DNA of 64,000 nucleotides from contig NZ_JAEPNI010000001.1 of NCBI RefSeq assembly GCF_017643475.1, positions 992,001-1,056,000 on the forward strand. Direction: 5' to 3'. Below, in pieces: positions 8,229 to 16,735 of the stretch. The stretch is from Maricaulis sp. (GTDB taxonomy: Bacteria; Pseudomonadota; Alphaproteobacteria; Caulobacterales; Maricaulaceae). Made by a program: the position numbers and the translations under genes. Under the pieces are notes generated by a model. The model made no database searches. It was not told where the DNA came from and saw only the letters and a program-made list of their open reading frames with translations. The first letter of the stretch is position 1. Each line of letters starts with the position of its first letter.

Positions 8229-8834
8229 TCAGAGCAGGCCGTGGGTGCGGAGGTCGTTGTGCAGCTTGTCGCCATCGATGAACTGTTCGGCCAGGAAGCC
8301 GTGCGCGCGTGCCGCCTCGACGTTTTTCATCCGATCATCAAAGAACAGAACTTCGCCGGGTTCATGCGGCAGGCGCTCTGCCGTGACGGTGTAGATCCTC
8401 GGGTCCGGTTTCACCACGCCTTCGTGGGCAGAGACGACAACGTCTCGCATGCGGGACATGGAGGGGAAGCTCTCCACCACCCAGTCGATCCATTCCGCCG
8501 GCATATTGGTCAGCGCATATTGCGGGACGTCACGGGCATGAAGCGCTTCGATGGCTTCCGGCGTGCCGGGCAGGGTGCCGGTGACCATGTCAGCAAGGCC
8601 GGTTTCCCAGAGGCGGATCTGTTCTTCGTAGTGGGGATATTGCTCGATCAGGCCGATGCGATTCTCGGCCATGGGCACGCCGCGATCATGGTGCACGTGC
8701 CACTCCATATTGCAGACATTGTCGAGGAAGTGCCGGAGCTCGGCCTCATCGTCGAAATGCTGCCGGTAAAGCTGGGCGGGTTGCCAGTCGATCAGCACAT
8801 TGCCCAGGTCCCACAATACGGCTTTGACGGTCAT
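8229..8834 (-). CDS. HAD-superfamily hydrolase (subfamily IA)
   Basis: 201 residues from an ATG at 8834 with GGAG upstream. Motif I is WDLGNVLIDW (Asp9, with Gly two residues later rather than the usual Asp, as in YihX-type sugar phosphatases), motif II is ALTNMPAEW, and the end of the core shows VVKPDPRIY and LFFDDRMKNVEAA. This is the full HAD-IA layout with a helical cap. It is probably a small-molecule phosphatase; a sugar phosphate such as glucose-1-phosphate is a guess from YihX likeness. It lies 91 bp downstream of rpmJ on the same strand. Confidence 0.85.
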   Translation of the reverse strand: MTVKAVLWDLGNVLIDWQPAQLYRQHFDDEAELRHFLDNVCNMEWHVHHDRGVPMAENRIGLIEQYPHYEEQIRLWETGLADMVTGTLPGTPEAIEALHARDVPQYALTNMPAEWIDWVVESFPSMSRMRDVVVSAHEGVVKPDPRIYTVTAERLPHEPGEVLFFDDRMKNVEAARAHGFLAEQFIDGDKLHNDLRTHGLL

Positions 8835-8925
8835 CGCCTGCTCCAGAAACAACAATCCCGCGCACTTGAAGTGCACGGGTTTGTGTTCGTCAACCGCCGC
8901 GAGGCGGAATTCGATAATCGCTGGA

Positions 8926-9051
8926 CTAGCCTGCGCGAGCCTTGAAGCGCGGATCGGTCTTGTTGATTACATAGACACGGCCGCGGCGCTTCACGACCTG
9001 GCAATCGCGGTGACGGTTTTTCAGCGACTTGATCGAGCTGCGGACTTTCAT
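8926..9051 (-). CDS. rpmJ: 50S ribosomal protein bL36
   Basis: A 41-residue gene beginning [18 protein letters not shown] and ending [12 protein letters not shown]. It is the longer, zinc-independent-like form of bL36: of the C-x2-C-x12-C-x4-H zinc ligands of the short form only Cys17 remains. bL36 sits in the large ribosomal subunit near the GTPase centre. An AAGG lies 8 bp before the ATG. Very high Arg/Lys content and near identity to the alphaproteobacterial consensus make the call secure despite the size. Confidence 0.93.
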   Translation of the reverse strand: MKVRSSIKSLKNRHRDCQVVKRRGRVYVINKTDPRFKARAG

Positions 9052-9118
9052 CGTTCGGCCTTGGATTTCACTTCAAGTTAATAAGGAGCGCGGTGGATAC
9101 AGGCCTGCCGGTGTGGTG

Positions 9119-9670
9119 TCAATGGGCCAGATGCGCTTGATCCAGGCCGAACGCGGTCAACACACGCCGCATCCCGCTTTCATACTCGGCATGGTCCTGC
9201 GCCTTGTAGAGAAGACCGTAGGACGCCGCAAAGAGTGCGTAGGTCACATCGGCGGCAGCCAGCTCCGGCTTTTCAGCTTCGAGGCGCAGCTCGAAGGCCT
9301 TGCGCAGACTGGCTTCCAGCGTCTTGATCGGGCTGTCAGCAGAGTGGTCTGTCATCGCAAGGACCTCGCCGGAATGCGGCGATGATCGCATCGGCTCGAC
9401 ATGCTGTCCTACCCACTGGTCAAGCGCCTGATAAAGCCGCTCGCCCAGCGTCATGCCATCGGCTGTCAGGGCCGCGAGGGCGGCGTGCGTGGATGCCTCC
9501 ACCAGTGACTTGGTCACGCGTTCGAGAATCGCTTCCTTCGAGCCATACTTCTTGTATAGCGCCTGGCGTGACACGCCCATGGCCCGGGCGAGATCCTCCA
9601 TGGAGGTTTTCTTGAAGCCGTAGCGCAGGAATGTCTGGAAGGCTGGGATGAGTTGTTCGTTATCAAACAT
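9119..9670 (-). CDS. TetR/AcrR family regulator
   Basis: 183 residues. The N-terminal TetR helix-turn-helix is clear: FLRYGFKKTSMEDLARAMGV then SRQALYKKYGSKEAILERV (about residues 13-55). The C-terminal ligand domain is divergent, so the inducer is unknown. The start at 9670 lies only 4 bp from a 36-bp perfect palindrome, so the protein is almost certainly autoregulated, and its message has little or no leader. The divergent SDR gene across the same palindrome is the probable regulated target. Confidence 0.87.
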   Translation of the reverse strand: MFDNEQLIPAFQTFLRYGFKKTSMEDLARAMGVSRQALYKKYGSKEAILERVTKSLVEASTHAALAALTADGMTLGERLYQALDQWVGQHVEPMRSSPHSGEVLAMTDHSADSPIKTLEASLRKAFELRLEAEKPELAAADVTYALFAASYGLLYKAQDHAEYESGMRRVLTAFGLDQAHLAH

Positions 9671-9674
9671 GGTT

Positions 9675-9710
9675 CAAGGTTTACAAAATAGATCTATTTT
9701 GTAAACCTTG
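9675..9710. promoter_or_regulatory. 36-bp perfect palindrome (TetR operator)
   Basis: Every base from 9675 to 9710 pairs with its mirror around a central GATC; the arms read CAAGGTTTACAAAATAGA and its complement. It is AT-rich against a GC-rich background and contains TTTACA -35-like boxes on both strands. It sits between the tetR start (9670) and the SDR start (9823), as expected for an operator that controls both directions. Confidence 0.8.
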
Positions 9711-9822
9711 TCTCTTCGGGCGCTGCTTCAGCTGCGTCCCTCCGAAACGCTTTTGCGGAGTCCGGCACAGATTCAACGCGATTTGCGGCAAACGCAAACC
9801 GCCCCGATTTGAGGAGCCTTCC

Positions 9823-10770
9823 ATGGCTAAACATATTTCCGATCTTGGAGTTCGTGACTGGCGACCCGAGCGGCTTCCAGACCTGACCGGGAAAATCCAT
9901 TTCATCACGGGTGGCAATTCGGGTCTGGGGCTCGAGACCGCCAAGATGCTGGCTGAGAAAAACGCCGATATCATCATTGCAGCGCGCAATCCGGACAAGG
10001 CAAAGCAAGCCGCCGAGATCGTCCGTCCTCTGGGCACGGGCTTTGTTGAAACCGCTGAGCTGGATCTGGCCAGTCTCGACTCGGTCCGTGCCTGTGCAGA
10101 GGACATGCGGACTCGGTTTCCCGAGCTGGACAGCATTATCAACAATGCGGGGATCATGCAGACGCCGCAATCGGAGACTGCCGAGGGGTTCGAGCTGCAG
10201 TTCGGCACCAATCATCTTGGCCATTTCCTGCTCAATGCCCTGATGGTCGATATGCTGGAGGCGCGTTCCGGGCGGATTGTTGTCGTCAGCTCCATCGCCC
10301 ACAAATACGGTCAGCTGAATTTCGATGACCTCATGCATCGCGACGGATACACGCCGACCAAGGCCTATACCCAGAGCAAGCTGGCCAATCTGGTGTACGC
10401 CTTCGAGCTGGATCGTACCCTGGCGGCTTCGGGCAGCAAGGTGACCGCCTATGCCTGTCACCCCGGCTATTCCAATACCAATCTGCAATCGACCGGGCCG
10501 CGCAGTTTCTGGCGCCCGCTCTACAAGATCCTCAACCCACTGCTGGCCCAGGACGCCGCCCAGGGTGCCATACCGACCGTTCTGGCCGCGGCTGGAGAAG
10601 AAGCCAAACGCGGTGCCTATTACGGCCCGCAGAGCATGAGCGAGGCCCGCGGCCGTGTCAGCGATGCCCTGGTGGCAGATCAGGCACTGGACGAAAACGC
10701 AGCCGCCCGATTGTGGCGCGAAAGCGAGACGTTGACCGGTATGCGCTGGCCGCAGCCGGCGCCGGCTTAG
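9823..10770 (+). CDS. Short-chain dehydrogenase/reductase
   Basis: 315 residues with the classical SDR signature: cofactor motif TGGNSGLG at 29-36, AARNP at 54-58 (favouring NADP), NNAG at 107-110, catalytic Ser156/157 and YxxxK as Tyr182-Lys186. The sequence around AHKYGQLNFDDL and HPGYSNTNLQ is like retinol-dehydrogenase/WW-domain-oxidoreductase-type SDRs, which often act on lipids or aldehydes. A GGAG ribosome site precedes the ATG. It is divergent from the tetR gene over a shared operator, so it is probably derepressed by that regulator's ligand, which may be its substrate (inference). Confidence 0.87.
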   Translation: MAKHISDLGVRDWRPERLPDLTGKIHFITGGNSGLGLETAKMLAEKNADIIIAARNPDKAKQAAEIVRPLGTGFVETAELDLASLDSVRACAEDMRTRFPELDSIINNAGIMQTPQSETAEGFELQFGTNHLGHFLLNALMVDMLEARSGRIVVVSSIAHKYGQLNFDDLMHRDGYTPTKAYTQSKLANLVYAFELDRTLAASGSKVTAYACHPGYSNTNLQSTGPRSFWRPLYKILNPLLAQDAAQGAIPTVLAAAGEEAKRGAYYGPQSMSEARGRVSDALVADQALDENAAARLWRESETLTGMRWPQPAPA

Positions 10771-10807
10771 ATTTCATCCGCGCCATCGAATGAGCGTCGT
10801 AAACCGC

Positions 10808-11794
10808 CTAGCGAAACACGTCGCGTCCAAGTCGGAAGCCGTTGCGGTCGCGCGGCAGCTGCGGGGCCTTGGCCGGGTCGATTTTCTCGCCGTCTTCGGC
10901 GTTGAACATCGACACAATCAGGAAGGGTTCGTCCTTGGGTGGCGGCTGGCAGATGCCGTAACAGGCGTCCGGCATGTTGGTGCGCACCTTGAGGCCGAAG
11001 CCCTTCGCCTCGTCCGGCAGGATCGGATAGTCGTGATTGCGGCCACCTCCGATCAGATCGTCGGTCAGCGAGCAGGAACCGTCCTGCTTGTGGGCGTCAT
11101 TGACGTACTCGCAGGCAAAACGCCGCGCTTCCTTCATCGCCTGTTTGGCCATCTTGGACAGAACCAGCATCTCGTCTGAGATGCGATCGGCCGACTTGTC
11201 GCTCGGCAGTTCAGCGAGATAGTGCGCCGGCAGCCAGCTGTATTGCGGATCAATCGGTCCCAGCACGGCGCTCGGCCCCATCACGATCTCGTCACAGGCC
11301 AGAGCAATCATGGTTCCGGCCGACTTGGCGCGATAGGGAACATAGGCTGTTTTCGGGCCCTTGTGGTTTAGCAGGGCGTGCAGGATCTGCTGGGTCGCGG
11401 AGCTGATGCCGCCCGGCGTATGCAGAACCACATCAATCTTGGCGTCAGGTCCCGCCTTGCGCAGCGTGTCGATGACCTCGACGGCCGTGTCGTGGTCAAC
11501 GTATTCGTCCGGATCGTGGTGAACAATCTTGATCACGGTGCTCTGGCGGGCAGTGGAAAACTCCGCGACCTTGCGTTCGACCCCCAGCTTGTAGGCCTCG
11601 TAGGGCGAGATGTCCGCCGCGGGGCCACCGGGAGGTATGCCGGCATCATTGCGCACGACGCGGTCCTGCTGGCCATCCTTTGCGCGGCCATCACGCATGC
11701 GTTGCTGCAGCGCCAGAGCGCCAGCCACAAGACCGCCGATCGAGGCGATGCCGCCCCAGCCAACCAGGCCAATGCCTGTTACCAAACCCACCAT
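10808..11794 (-). CDS. Membrane-anchored ClpP-like serine protease (SDH_sah family)
   Basis: 328 residues from the ATG at 11794 (AAGGGG upstream). Residues 1-30 are a Gly/Ala-rich membrane segment. The body has the ClpP/crotonase-type fold seen in SppA/NfeD relatives: IDVVLHTPGGISSATQQI (about 120-137), then AKSAGTMIALACDEIVMG with Ser158 as likely nucleophile. This is the 'serine dehydrogenase proteinase' family, predicted membrane proteases. The tail carries three cysteines (ACYGIC and an upstream GSC). A CtrA-like paired motif lies 56-72 bp upstream. Convergent with the SDR gene. Substrate unknown. Confidence 0.78.
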   Translation of the reverse strand: MVGLVTGIGLVGWGGIASIGGLVAGALALQQRMRDGRAKDGQQDRVVRNDAGIPPGGPAADISPYEAYKLGVERKVAEFSTARQSTVIKIVHHDPDEYVDHDTAVEVIDTLRKAGPDAKIDVVLHTPGGISSATQQILHALLNHKGPKTAYVPYRAKSAGTMIALACDEIVMGPSAVLGPIDPQYSWLPAHYLAELPSDKSADRISDEMLVLSKMAKQAMKEARRFACEYVNDAHKQDGSCSLTDDLIGGGRNHDYPILPDEAKGFGLKVRTNMPDACYGICQPPPKDEPFLIVSMFNAEDGEKIDPAKAPQLPRDRNGFRLGRDVFR

Positions 11795-11849
11795 CGGGTA
11801 CCCCTTACACACAAGACACGCACCCTTCTTCGAGGGCAATTTGAGGTCA

Positions 11850-11866
11850 GGTTAGCGAAGGGTTAA
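11850..11866 (-). promoter_or_regulatory. CtrA-like paired half-sites
   Basis: On the minus strand TTAACC and CTAACC lie 11 bp apart with the spacer CTTCG. TTAA-N7-TTAA is the known CtrA recognition pattern; here the second half has one mismatch. It lies upstream of the ClpP-like protease gene, and the same spacer recurs upstream of motA. Binding is inferred. Confidence 0.45.
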
Positions 11867-11942
11867 CGCGGAAGCGAGTCTCAAGCGTCAAGGAATCTGG
11901 CGGAGTGGCTCATTTACCACGCTGGCGTTGCAGAAACGAAAT

Positions 11943-11969
11943 GTGCCCGTCCGGGCAAAGGACGGGCAC
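11943..11969. other. Perfect 10-bp hairpin
   Basis: GTGCCCGTCC and GGACGGGCAC are exact complements around a 7-base loop. No T-run follows on either side, so this is not a standard terminator. It may be part of the leader of the DUF1194 operon or of a small RNA. Confidence 0.4.
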
Positions 11970-12152
11970 AATCTGGACCGGGCGTTGATCACCCAAATCT
12001 CAAAGCGGGGTAAGACCGCCCGATTTTACTAGCAGGGCAAACCCAACCGCTACCTCTCTTGGGGGTTACACTTTTGTTGGAATCTTGGCGGAAATGTTAG
12101 CTAACAACATGGTCAGTTGCCCCGGAGCGGGCATGTGCCTAATTTTCGCCAC

Positions 12153-12908
12153 ATGATGTGTTCGGTTAAAAATTTCGCGGTCGCGACAGCGGCCGTTTTG
12201 CTTGCAGGGTCCGGGGGGGCGTTTGCGGCTCAGGAGGCGCGTATCGAGGTCGATGTTGAACTCGTGCTCGCCGTGGATATTTCCTACTCCGTCGACGAGG
12301 AAGAGGCACGCCGTCAGCGCGAGGGCTATGTTGCTGCGCTCGCTTCGGAAGACGTGATCAACATGATCCAGGGCGGGCCCTATGGCCGCATCGCCGTGAC
12401 CTATGTCGAGTGGGCGGACAGTGGTTTCCAGCGCGCAGCAGCGGATTGGATGGTGATTTCCAGTGAAGCCGATGCCCTGGCCTTTGCCTCGCAAGTGGCC
12501 GCCGCGCCATTGGAGCGGGGGCATTACACCGCGATCGGTGCGGCAATTGCAGATGGTGTCGCCCGTATTCGGGACAATGATTACGACGCACCGCGGCGCA
12601 TTATCGACATTTCCGGTGACGGTCCCCAGAACCAGGGTATGTCGCTGGAGGCGGCCCACGCGCTTGCGGAAGAAGGGCATGTCGTGGTCAACGGACTGCC
12701 GGTTATCTCCGAGCGTGACGGTCGCTGGGTGCGCCCGGTCGAGGTCAATCTCGATGCCTATTTCGAAGACAACGTGATCACCGGTCCGGGCGCCTTTGTC
12801 CTGCCGGCCCGTACGGAAGATGAGTTCGCCGAGGCGATCCTGCGCAAGCTGGTACTGGAAATCGCCGGCGCCGCGCCGGCTCCTGTCGAACTGGGTCGCG
12901 CGCCGTGA
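12153..12908 (+). CDS. Secreted DUF1194 (VWA-like) protein, copy 1
   Basis: 251 residues. A signal peptide (about residues 1-26, ending AFA|AQE) leads to a von Willebrand A-like domain: LVLAVDISYSVDEEEARRQREG with the MIDAS DxSxS as Asp42-Ser46, a conserved T in the middle (GHYTAIGAA) and DISGDGPQNQG late in the domain. DUF1194 proteins carry this metal-dependent adhesion site, and their role is unknown. Two tandem ATGs (12153, 12156) are possible; a TTG further upstream at 12117 is less likely. It overlaps the next, homologous gene by 4 bp, implying coupled translation. Confidence 0.82.
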   Translation: MMCSVKNFAVATAAVLLAGSGGAFAAQEARIEVDVELVLAVDISYSVDEEEARRQREGYVAALASEDVINMIQGGPYGRIAVTYVEWADSGFQRAAADWMVISSEADALAFASQVAAAPLERGHYTAIGAAIADGVARIRDNDYDAPRRIIDISGDGPQNQGMSLEAAHALAEEGHVVVNGLPVISERDGRWVRPVEVNLDAYFEDNVITGPGAFVLPARTEDEFAEAILRKLVLEIAGAAPAPVELGRAP

Positions 12909-13660
12909 TCATCACCAGCTTCCTGGCCGCAACCCTCCTGCTGTTTTCTCAGGACCCGGGTTATGAACCGCGTCCGGTCGAGTTCACCGAGGACGGCCGG
13001 GAGATGGTCGATCTGGAACTGGTTCTGGCTGTCGATGTATCCTCCTCGATTGACGAGTATGAGGCGCGGCGCCAGCGCAATGGCCATGTTGCAGCCCTGG
13101 CTGATCCGGAAGTCATTTCCGCGATCCAGAGCGGTGGCTATGGCCGGATCGCCGTGGTGTATCTGGAGTGGGCGGATGCGGATTTTCAGCGTGTTGTCGC
13201 ACCCTGGACGGTGATCGAGACCGAGGAAGACGCGCTCGCCTTTGCCGCACTACTGGCGACTTCGCCCTTCATCTCCGGACGGCGCACGGCAATCGGCGCG
13301 GCGATCAACAGCTCGGTCGAGCTGGTCGACACCAATGCCTATGAAGGTGTGCGCCATGTCATCGACCTGTCCGGCGACGGGCCGCAGAATTCCGGTCCAA
13401 GCCTGGTCCAGGCACGGGCCGATGCGGAAGTTCGCAATATTACCATCAACGGCCTGCCCATCCAGACGGAACGCCAGAGCCCGTTCCGCCCCACGGTGAG
13501 CATCGATGTGGCCTCCTATTTTGAAAATAATGTGATTGCCGGCCCCGGTGCCTTTATTTCGCCCAGTAATGAGCATGAGGATTTCGTGGACGCGCTGCGT
13601 CGCAAGCTTATTATCGAAATCGCCGGACTGGATCCGGCCTTGCTCCTGGGGAAGGGATGA
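12905..13660 (+). CDS. Secreted DUF1194 (VWA-like) protein, copy 2
   Basis: 251 residues from a GTG that overlaps the previous stop by 4 bp. A short hydrophobic leader (residues 1-15) precedes a VWA-like domain nearly collinear with copy 1: MIDAS DVSSS at 44-48, YGRIAVVYLEWADADFQ, RRTAIGAAI and DLSGDGPQNSGPS. Copies 1 and 2 clearly descend from one duplication and diverge mostly at their ends, so they may form a heterodimer in the periplasm. The last 4 bp overlap the start of the lytic transglycosylase gene, tying all three proteins to one process. Confidence 0.82.
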   Translation: MIITSFLAATLLLFSQDPGYEPRPVEFTEDGREMVDLELVLAVDVSSSIDEYEARRQRNGHVAALADPEVISAIQSGGYGRIAVVYLEWADADFQRVVAPWTVIETEEDALAFAALLATSPFISGRRTAIGAAINSSVELVDTNAYEGVRHVIDLSGDGPQNSGPSLVQARADAEVRNITINGLPIQTERQSPFRPTVSIDVASYFENNVIAGPGAFISPSNEHEDFVDALRRKLIIEIAGLDPALLLGKG

Positions 13661-14865
13661 AAGCGTTCAAGTTTCTGGCTGCTGCAACAGTAGCGATTAT
13701 TTCCGCGTCCACGGCTCAGGCCCAGGACGAAAGTTTTGACACCTGGCGTGCCGGGTTCCATGACCGGCTGCTGGCGGCCGGCGCAGAGCCGGCCACGGCT
13801 GCATCGATGCTGGACGGGCTGACGCCCGACAACCGCATTATCGACCGTGACCGCAGCCAGCCGGAATTCGTGCGTCCGATCTGGTCCTATCTGGGCATTG
13901 CCGCTTCGGATCTGCGGATCAGCAATGGTCGAGAGGCACATGCCGATACCCGCGCCGAGCTGGACGCGATCTCGGAACGCTTCGGTGTTCCGGCGGAGAT
14001 ACTGGTAGCAATCTGGGGGCTTGAGAGTTCCTATGGCGCCATTCCCGGCAATAACGATACCATCCGGTCTCTGGCCACGCTGGCCTGGGAAGGCCGCCGC
14101 CGCAACTGGGCCGAGGCCCAGCTGATCGCCGTCGCCGAGATGATCGATGAAGGTTATGCCACGCGCGAGCAGCTCACCGGATCCTGGGCTGGGGCCATGG
14201 GGCAGATGCAATTCATCCCCACCACCTATCTCGAGCGCGCCTATGACTGGGATGGGGATGGCCAGCGCAATATCTGGACGAATAATGGCGACGCCCTCGC
14301 ATCGGCGGCGAACCTGCTCTCCAGTGAAGGCTGGCAGCGCGGTGCGCCGATCGTTGTGGAAGTTCAACTCGGCGATGATTTCGACCTGATGAGCTGGGAG
14401 CCGAGTCAGAGCCGTCCGGTCAGTGAATGGGCGATGCGCGGTCTTTCTCCGGCGGGTGACGGAGAATGGGCAGCGGATCACCTGATGCAGTCCGCGCGTC
14501 TGGAATTGCCAGCGGGTCGCGGAGGTCCGGGCTTTCTGACTTTCCGGAATTTCCGCGTCATCAAGCGCTACAACAACTCCACTGCTTATGCGCTGGGCGT
14601 CGCCCATCTGGCAGACCGTATCGCGGGTGGGGAGCCTTTTGTGGGCGGCTGGCCCGAGAATGACGTTCCACTGACCCGCAGCCAGACCCGTGAGGTCCAG
14701 GCCGCTCTCAATGAGCTCGGTCACAATTCCGGCACGCCGGACGGAATCGCCGGGCCCAACACACGCCGGGCATTGCGGGCTTTCCAGCGTGCCAATGGCC
14801 ATGATCCCGACGGGTATCTGGGCACCCAGATGTATGAAGTCGTCGTGGGGTCGGACGGGGAATGA
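13657..14865 (+). CDS. Lytic murein transglycosylase (MltB type) with peptidoglycan-binding domain
   Basis: 402 residues with a signal peptide (1-22, AQA|QDE). The MltB/SLT-like catalytic domain shows VAIWGLESSYGAIPGNNDTI with catalytic Glu123, GAMGQMQFIPTTYL and an RRNWAEAQL stretch; residues about 340-395 form a PG_binding_1 domain (REVQAALNELGHNSGTPDGI, GPNTRRALRAFQRANG). It cleaves glycan strands to 1,6-anhydro-muropeptides in the periplasm. It starts inside the stop of the second DUF1194 gene and ends against the convergent histidine kinase, so it closes a three-gene operon. Confidence 0.9.
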   Translation: MKAFKFLAAATVAIISASTAQAQDESFDTWRAGFHDRLLAAGAEPATAASMLDGLTPDNRIIDRDRSQPEFVRPIWSYLGIAASDLRISNGREAHADTRAELDAISERFGVPAEILVAIWGLESSYGAIPGNNDTIRSLATLAWEGRRRNWAEAQLIAVAEMIDEGYATREQLTGSWAGAMGQMQFIPTTYLERAYDWDGDGQRNIWTNNGDALASAANLLSSEGWQRGAPIVVEVQLGDDFDLMSWEPSQSRPVSEWAMRGLSPAGDGEWAADHLMQSARLELPAGRGGPGFLTFRNFRVIKRYNNSTAYALGVAHLADRIAGGEPFVGGWPENDVPLTRSQTREVQAALNELGHNSGTPDGIAGPNTRRALRAFQRANGHDPDGYLGTQMYEVVVGSDGE

Positions 14866-16656
14866 TCAGGCGCTTTCGCGGTGCTTGTGCTCGACGCGGA
14901 TCAGGGTCAGCAGCTCCACCAGGTCTTCGCGCCGAACCGGCTTAGCCAGATTTTCATCCAGTCCAGCGGCTTGATAGGCGGCGACCTGCTCCGGCAGAAC
15001 GTTCGCAGTGACAGCAATGACGGGCGTCGGCTGACTTCCGTCCCGCTGTTCGCGAAGGCGCAATTGCTGGGTAGCCTCGACGCCGTTCATTTCGGGCATC
15101 TGGATGTCCATCAGCACAATGTCAAAATGTTCTCGGTCGAGAATGTCGAGGGCTTCCTGTCCGCTGCCCGCGCATGTCACGTCGACTTCCAGAGGGGCGA
15201 GCAGGGTTTGAAGCACCAGTCTGTTGGTTGCAATGTCGTCAACGACCAGGGCCCGTAATCGCGAAGCCAGTGCGTCGGAGGGCTGGGTGTCCAGGTCAAT
15301 TTGTGGCTTCGGGGGCTCACCGGGTTCAAGCGCCAGCGTGACCGTGAAGCGGCTACCTTGTCCCGGGGTTGATTCCACACGGATGTGCCCGCTCATGAGC
15401 TCGGCTAGACGCATGCTGATCGCCAGGCCGAGCCCGGTTCCCCCGAATTTGCGTGTCGTGGAGACATCAGCCTGTTCGAACGGGTTGAAGATGGCTCCGA
15501 TACGGTCTTCAGGGATGCCGACGCCGGTATCCCTGACGCATATCTCGATATGTGCGTCTGTTGTTGCCGGGTCAGGCAGGCGCCGGATTTCCGCGTGGAC
15601 CTCACCATCCGGTGTGAACTTGATGGCATTGGACACCAGGTTGGAGAGGATTTGACGGATCCGTGTGGCGTCGCCCCGATACCAGCCCTTGGCATCATCT
15701 GCGAGCCGCGTTTCCCATCGCAATCCCTTGGCAGCACTCGCCGGACGATAGGTCGAGTCGATCCAGTTCAGGATTTGCTCCAGCGAAATATCCGCCTGCT
15801 CTAGTTCAACTTGTCCCGCTTCGACCTTGGAAATATCGAGAATGTCGTTGACCACCGTCAGCAACAATTCGCCGGACGACTGCAGTGTGGTCACCATCGT
15901 GCGCTGTTCCTGGTCCAGTTTTGTGGTGCCCAGGCCTGTGGCCATCCCGATGACGCCATTGAGTGGTGTCCGGATTTCATGGCTCATCTGGGCCAGGAAG
16001 CTGGTCTTGGCAGCGCTTGCCCGCTCGGCATCGTGACGTGCTGTTTCAAGTTCCCGCATGGATTTCGAGATGGACAGGACCGCGGGTCTGAAGACGAACC
16101 AGCCTTCCAGAAGGAGAACAAACAAGGTGATGGTGAACGCTGTCAGTTCCAGCCGATCCATGAAGTGGACGCGGCGCTCTGCTTCGAGCGTGAAAGCATT
16201 GGTGGCCGCGTCAAGCACGGGCAGTATGATTTCAGCGCGTTCGGCCAGTTCACGCATGTTTGTTGGTGTTGCGTCGCCAGCTTTGATGCGGTCAGCCAGC
16301 TCAACGAATTGCAAGGACAGTGCATCCAGATTCGTTCCGGGTTCCAGATAGATGTCGAGAATGCGGTCGCTCATACTGGCTGCGAGTACCAGATCATCAT
16401 GCGATCGCGCGAACAATCGAATGCTGTTTTCAAGCCGCTGTGCCGGTGTGGCGAAATCGACCTCGTTCTGCATTTCCAGCGTCAGCATGACGATGCGCTG
16501 GCTCAACATTCGCTGTCGTCCCGACATGTTGACCAGGCTGGCATCCTCGGATGCAGCTCGTCCAGCGATAAGCGAAATGCCAAGCACGCTCGCCGCCATC
16601 AGCGCGATCAGGCTGAGTGCCAGGACATACCGAATTGTCAGGCCACGAGCTGTCAT
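14866..16656 (-). CDS. Hybrid histidine kinase with PilJ-like sensor
   Basis: 596 residues from the second of two ATGs after GGAGGG. Domain order: TM helix (9-32), a helical periplasmic sensor resembling PilJ/NarX-type N-domains (MSGRQRMLSQRIVMLTLEMQ near 44), a second TM (172-190), HisKA with His226 in FLAQMSHEIRTPLNG, a HATPase_c domain (DTGVGIPEDRIGAIFNPFEQ, GGTGLGLAIS) and a C-terminal receiver (VVDDIATNR, phospho-acceptor Asp in LMDIQMPEMNG, late Lys in LAKPVRRED). There is no Hpt domain, so the phosphate probably passes to a separate protein. The ligand is unknown; the sensor family detects nitrate or surface signals in relatives. Convergent with the transglycosylase operon. Confidence 0.87.
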   Translation of the reverse strand: MTARGLTIRYVLALSLIALMAASVLGISLIAGRAASEDASLVNMSGRQRMLSQRIVMLTLEMQNEVDFATPAQRLENSIRLFARSHDDLVLAASMSDRILDIYLEPGTNLDALSLQFVELADRIKAGDATPTNMRELAERAEIILPVLDAATNAFTLEAERRVHFMDRLELTAFTITLFVLLLEGWFVFRPAVLSISKSMRELETARHDAERASAAKTSFLAQMSHEIRTPLNGVIGMATGLGTTKLDQEQRTMVTTLQSSGELLLTVVNDILDISKVEAGQVELEQADISLEQILNWIDSTYRPASAAKGLRWETRLADDAKGWYRGDATRIRQILSNLVSNAIKFTPDGEVHAEIRRLPDPATTDAHIEICVRDTGVGIPEDRIGAIFNPFEQADVSTTRKFGGTGLGLAISMRLAELMSGHIRVESTPGQGSRFTVTLALEPGEPPKPQIDLDTQPSDALASRLRALVVDDIATNRLVLQTLLAPLEVDVTCAGSGQEALDILDREHFDIVLMDIQMPEMNGVEATQQLRLREQRDGSQPTPVIAVTANVLPEQVAAYQAAGLDENLAKPVRREDLVELLTLIRVEHKHRESA

Positions 16657-16735
16657 CATCCCTCCGAATGAGTGCTCGATACAGCAAGTGCCTTTAGAAA
16701 ACGAAAATGCCCGGGGCGTTTTATATCCGTTGCAC

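Larger units (their letters stand above)
11795..12152. other. 358-bp intergenic region
   Basis: Between two divergent genes. It holds the CtrA-like pair at 11850-11866, a 10-bp perfect hairpin at 11943-11969, an imperfect GC-rich inverted repeat around 12004-12022 and a small GTTAGCTAAC palindrome near 12096. No convincing open frame is seen. It must contain promoters for both flanking genes, and the structured middle could be a leader or small RNA. Confidence 0.5.

Noticed and set aside
13516-14802. A 428-codon minus-strand open frame antisense to the lytic transglycosylase.
   Set aside because: The plus-strand protein has a catalytic Glu, a signal peptide and 4-bp coupling to its neighbour; the antisense product has no recognisable domain.
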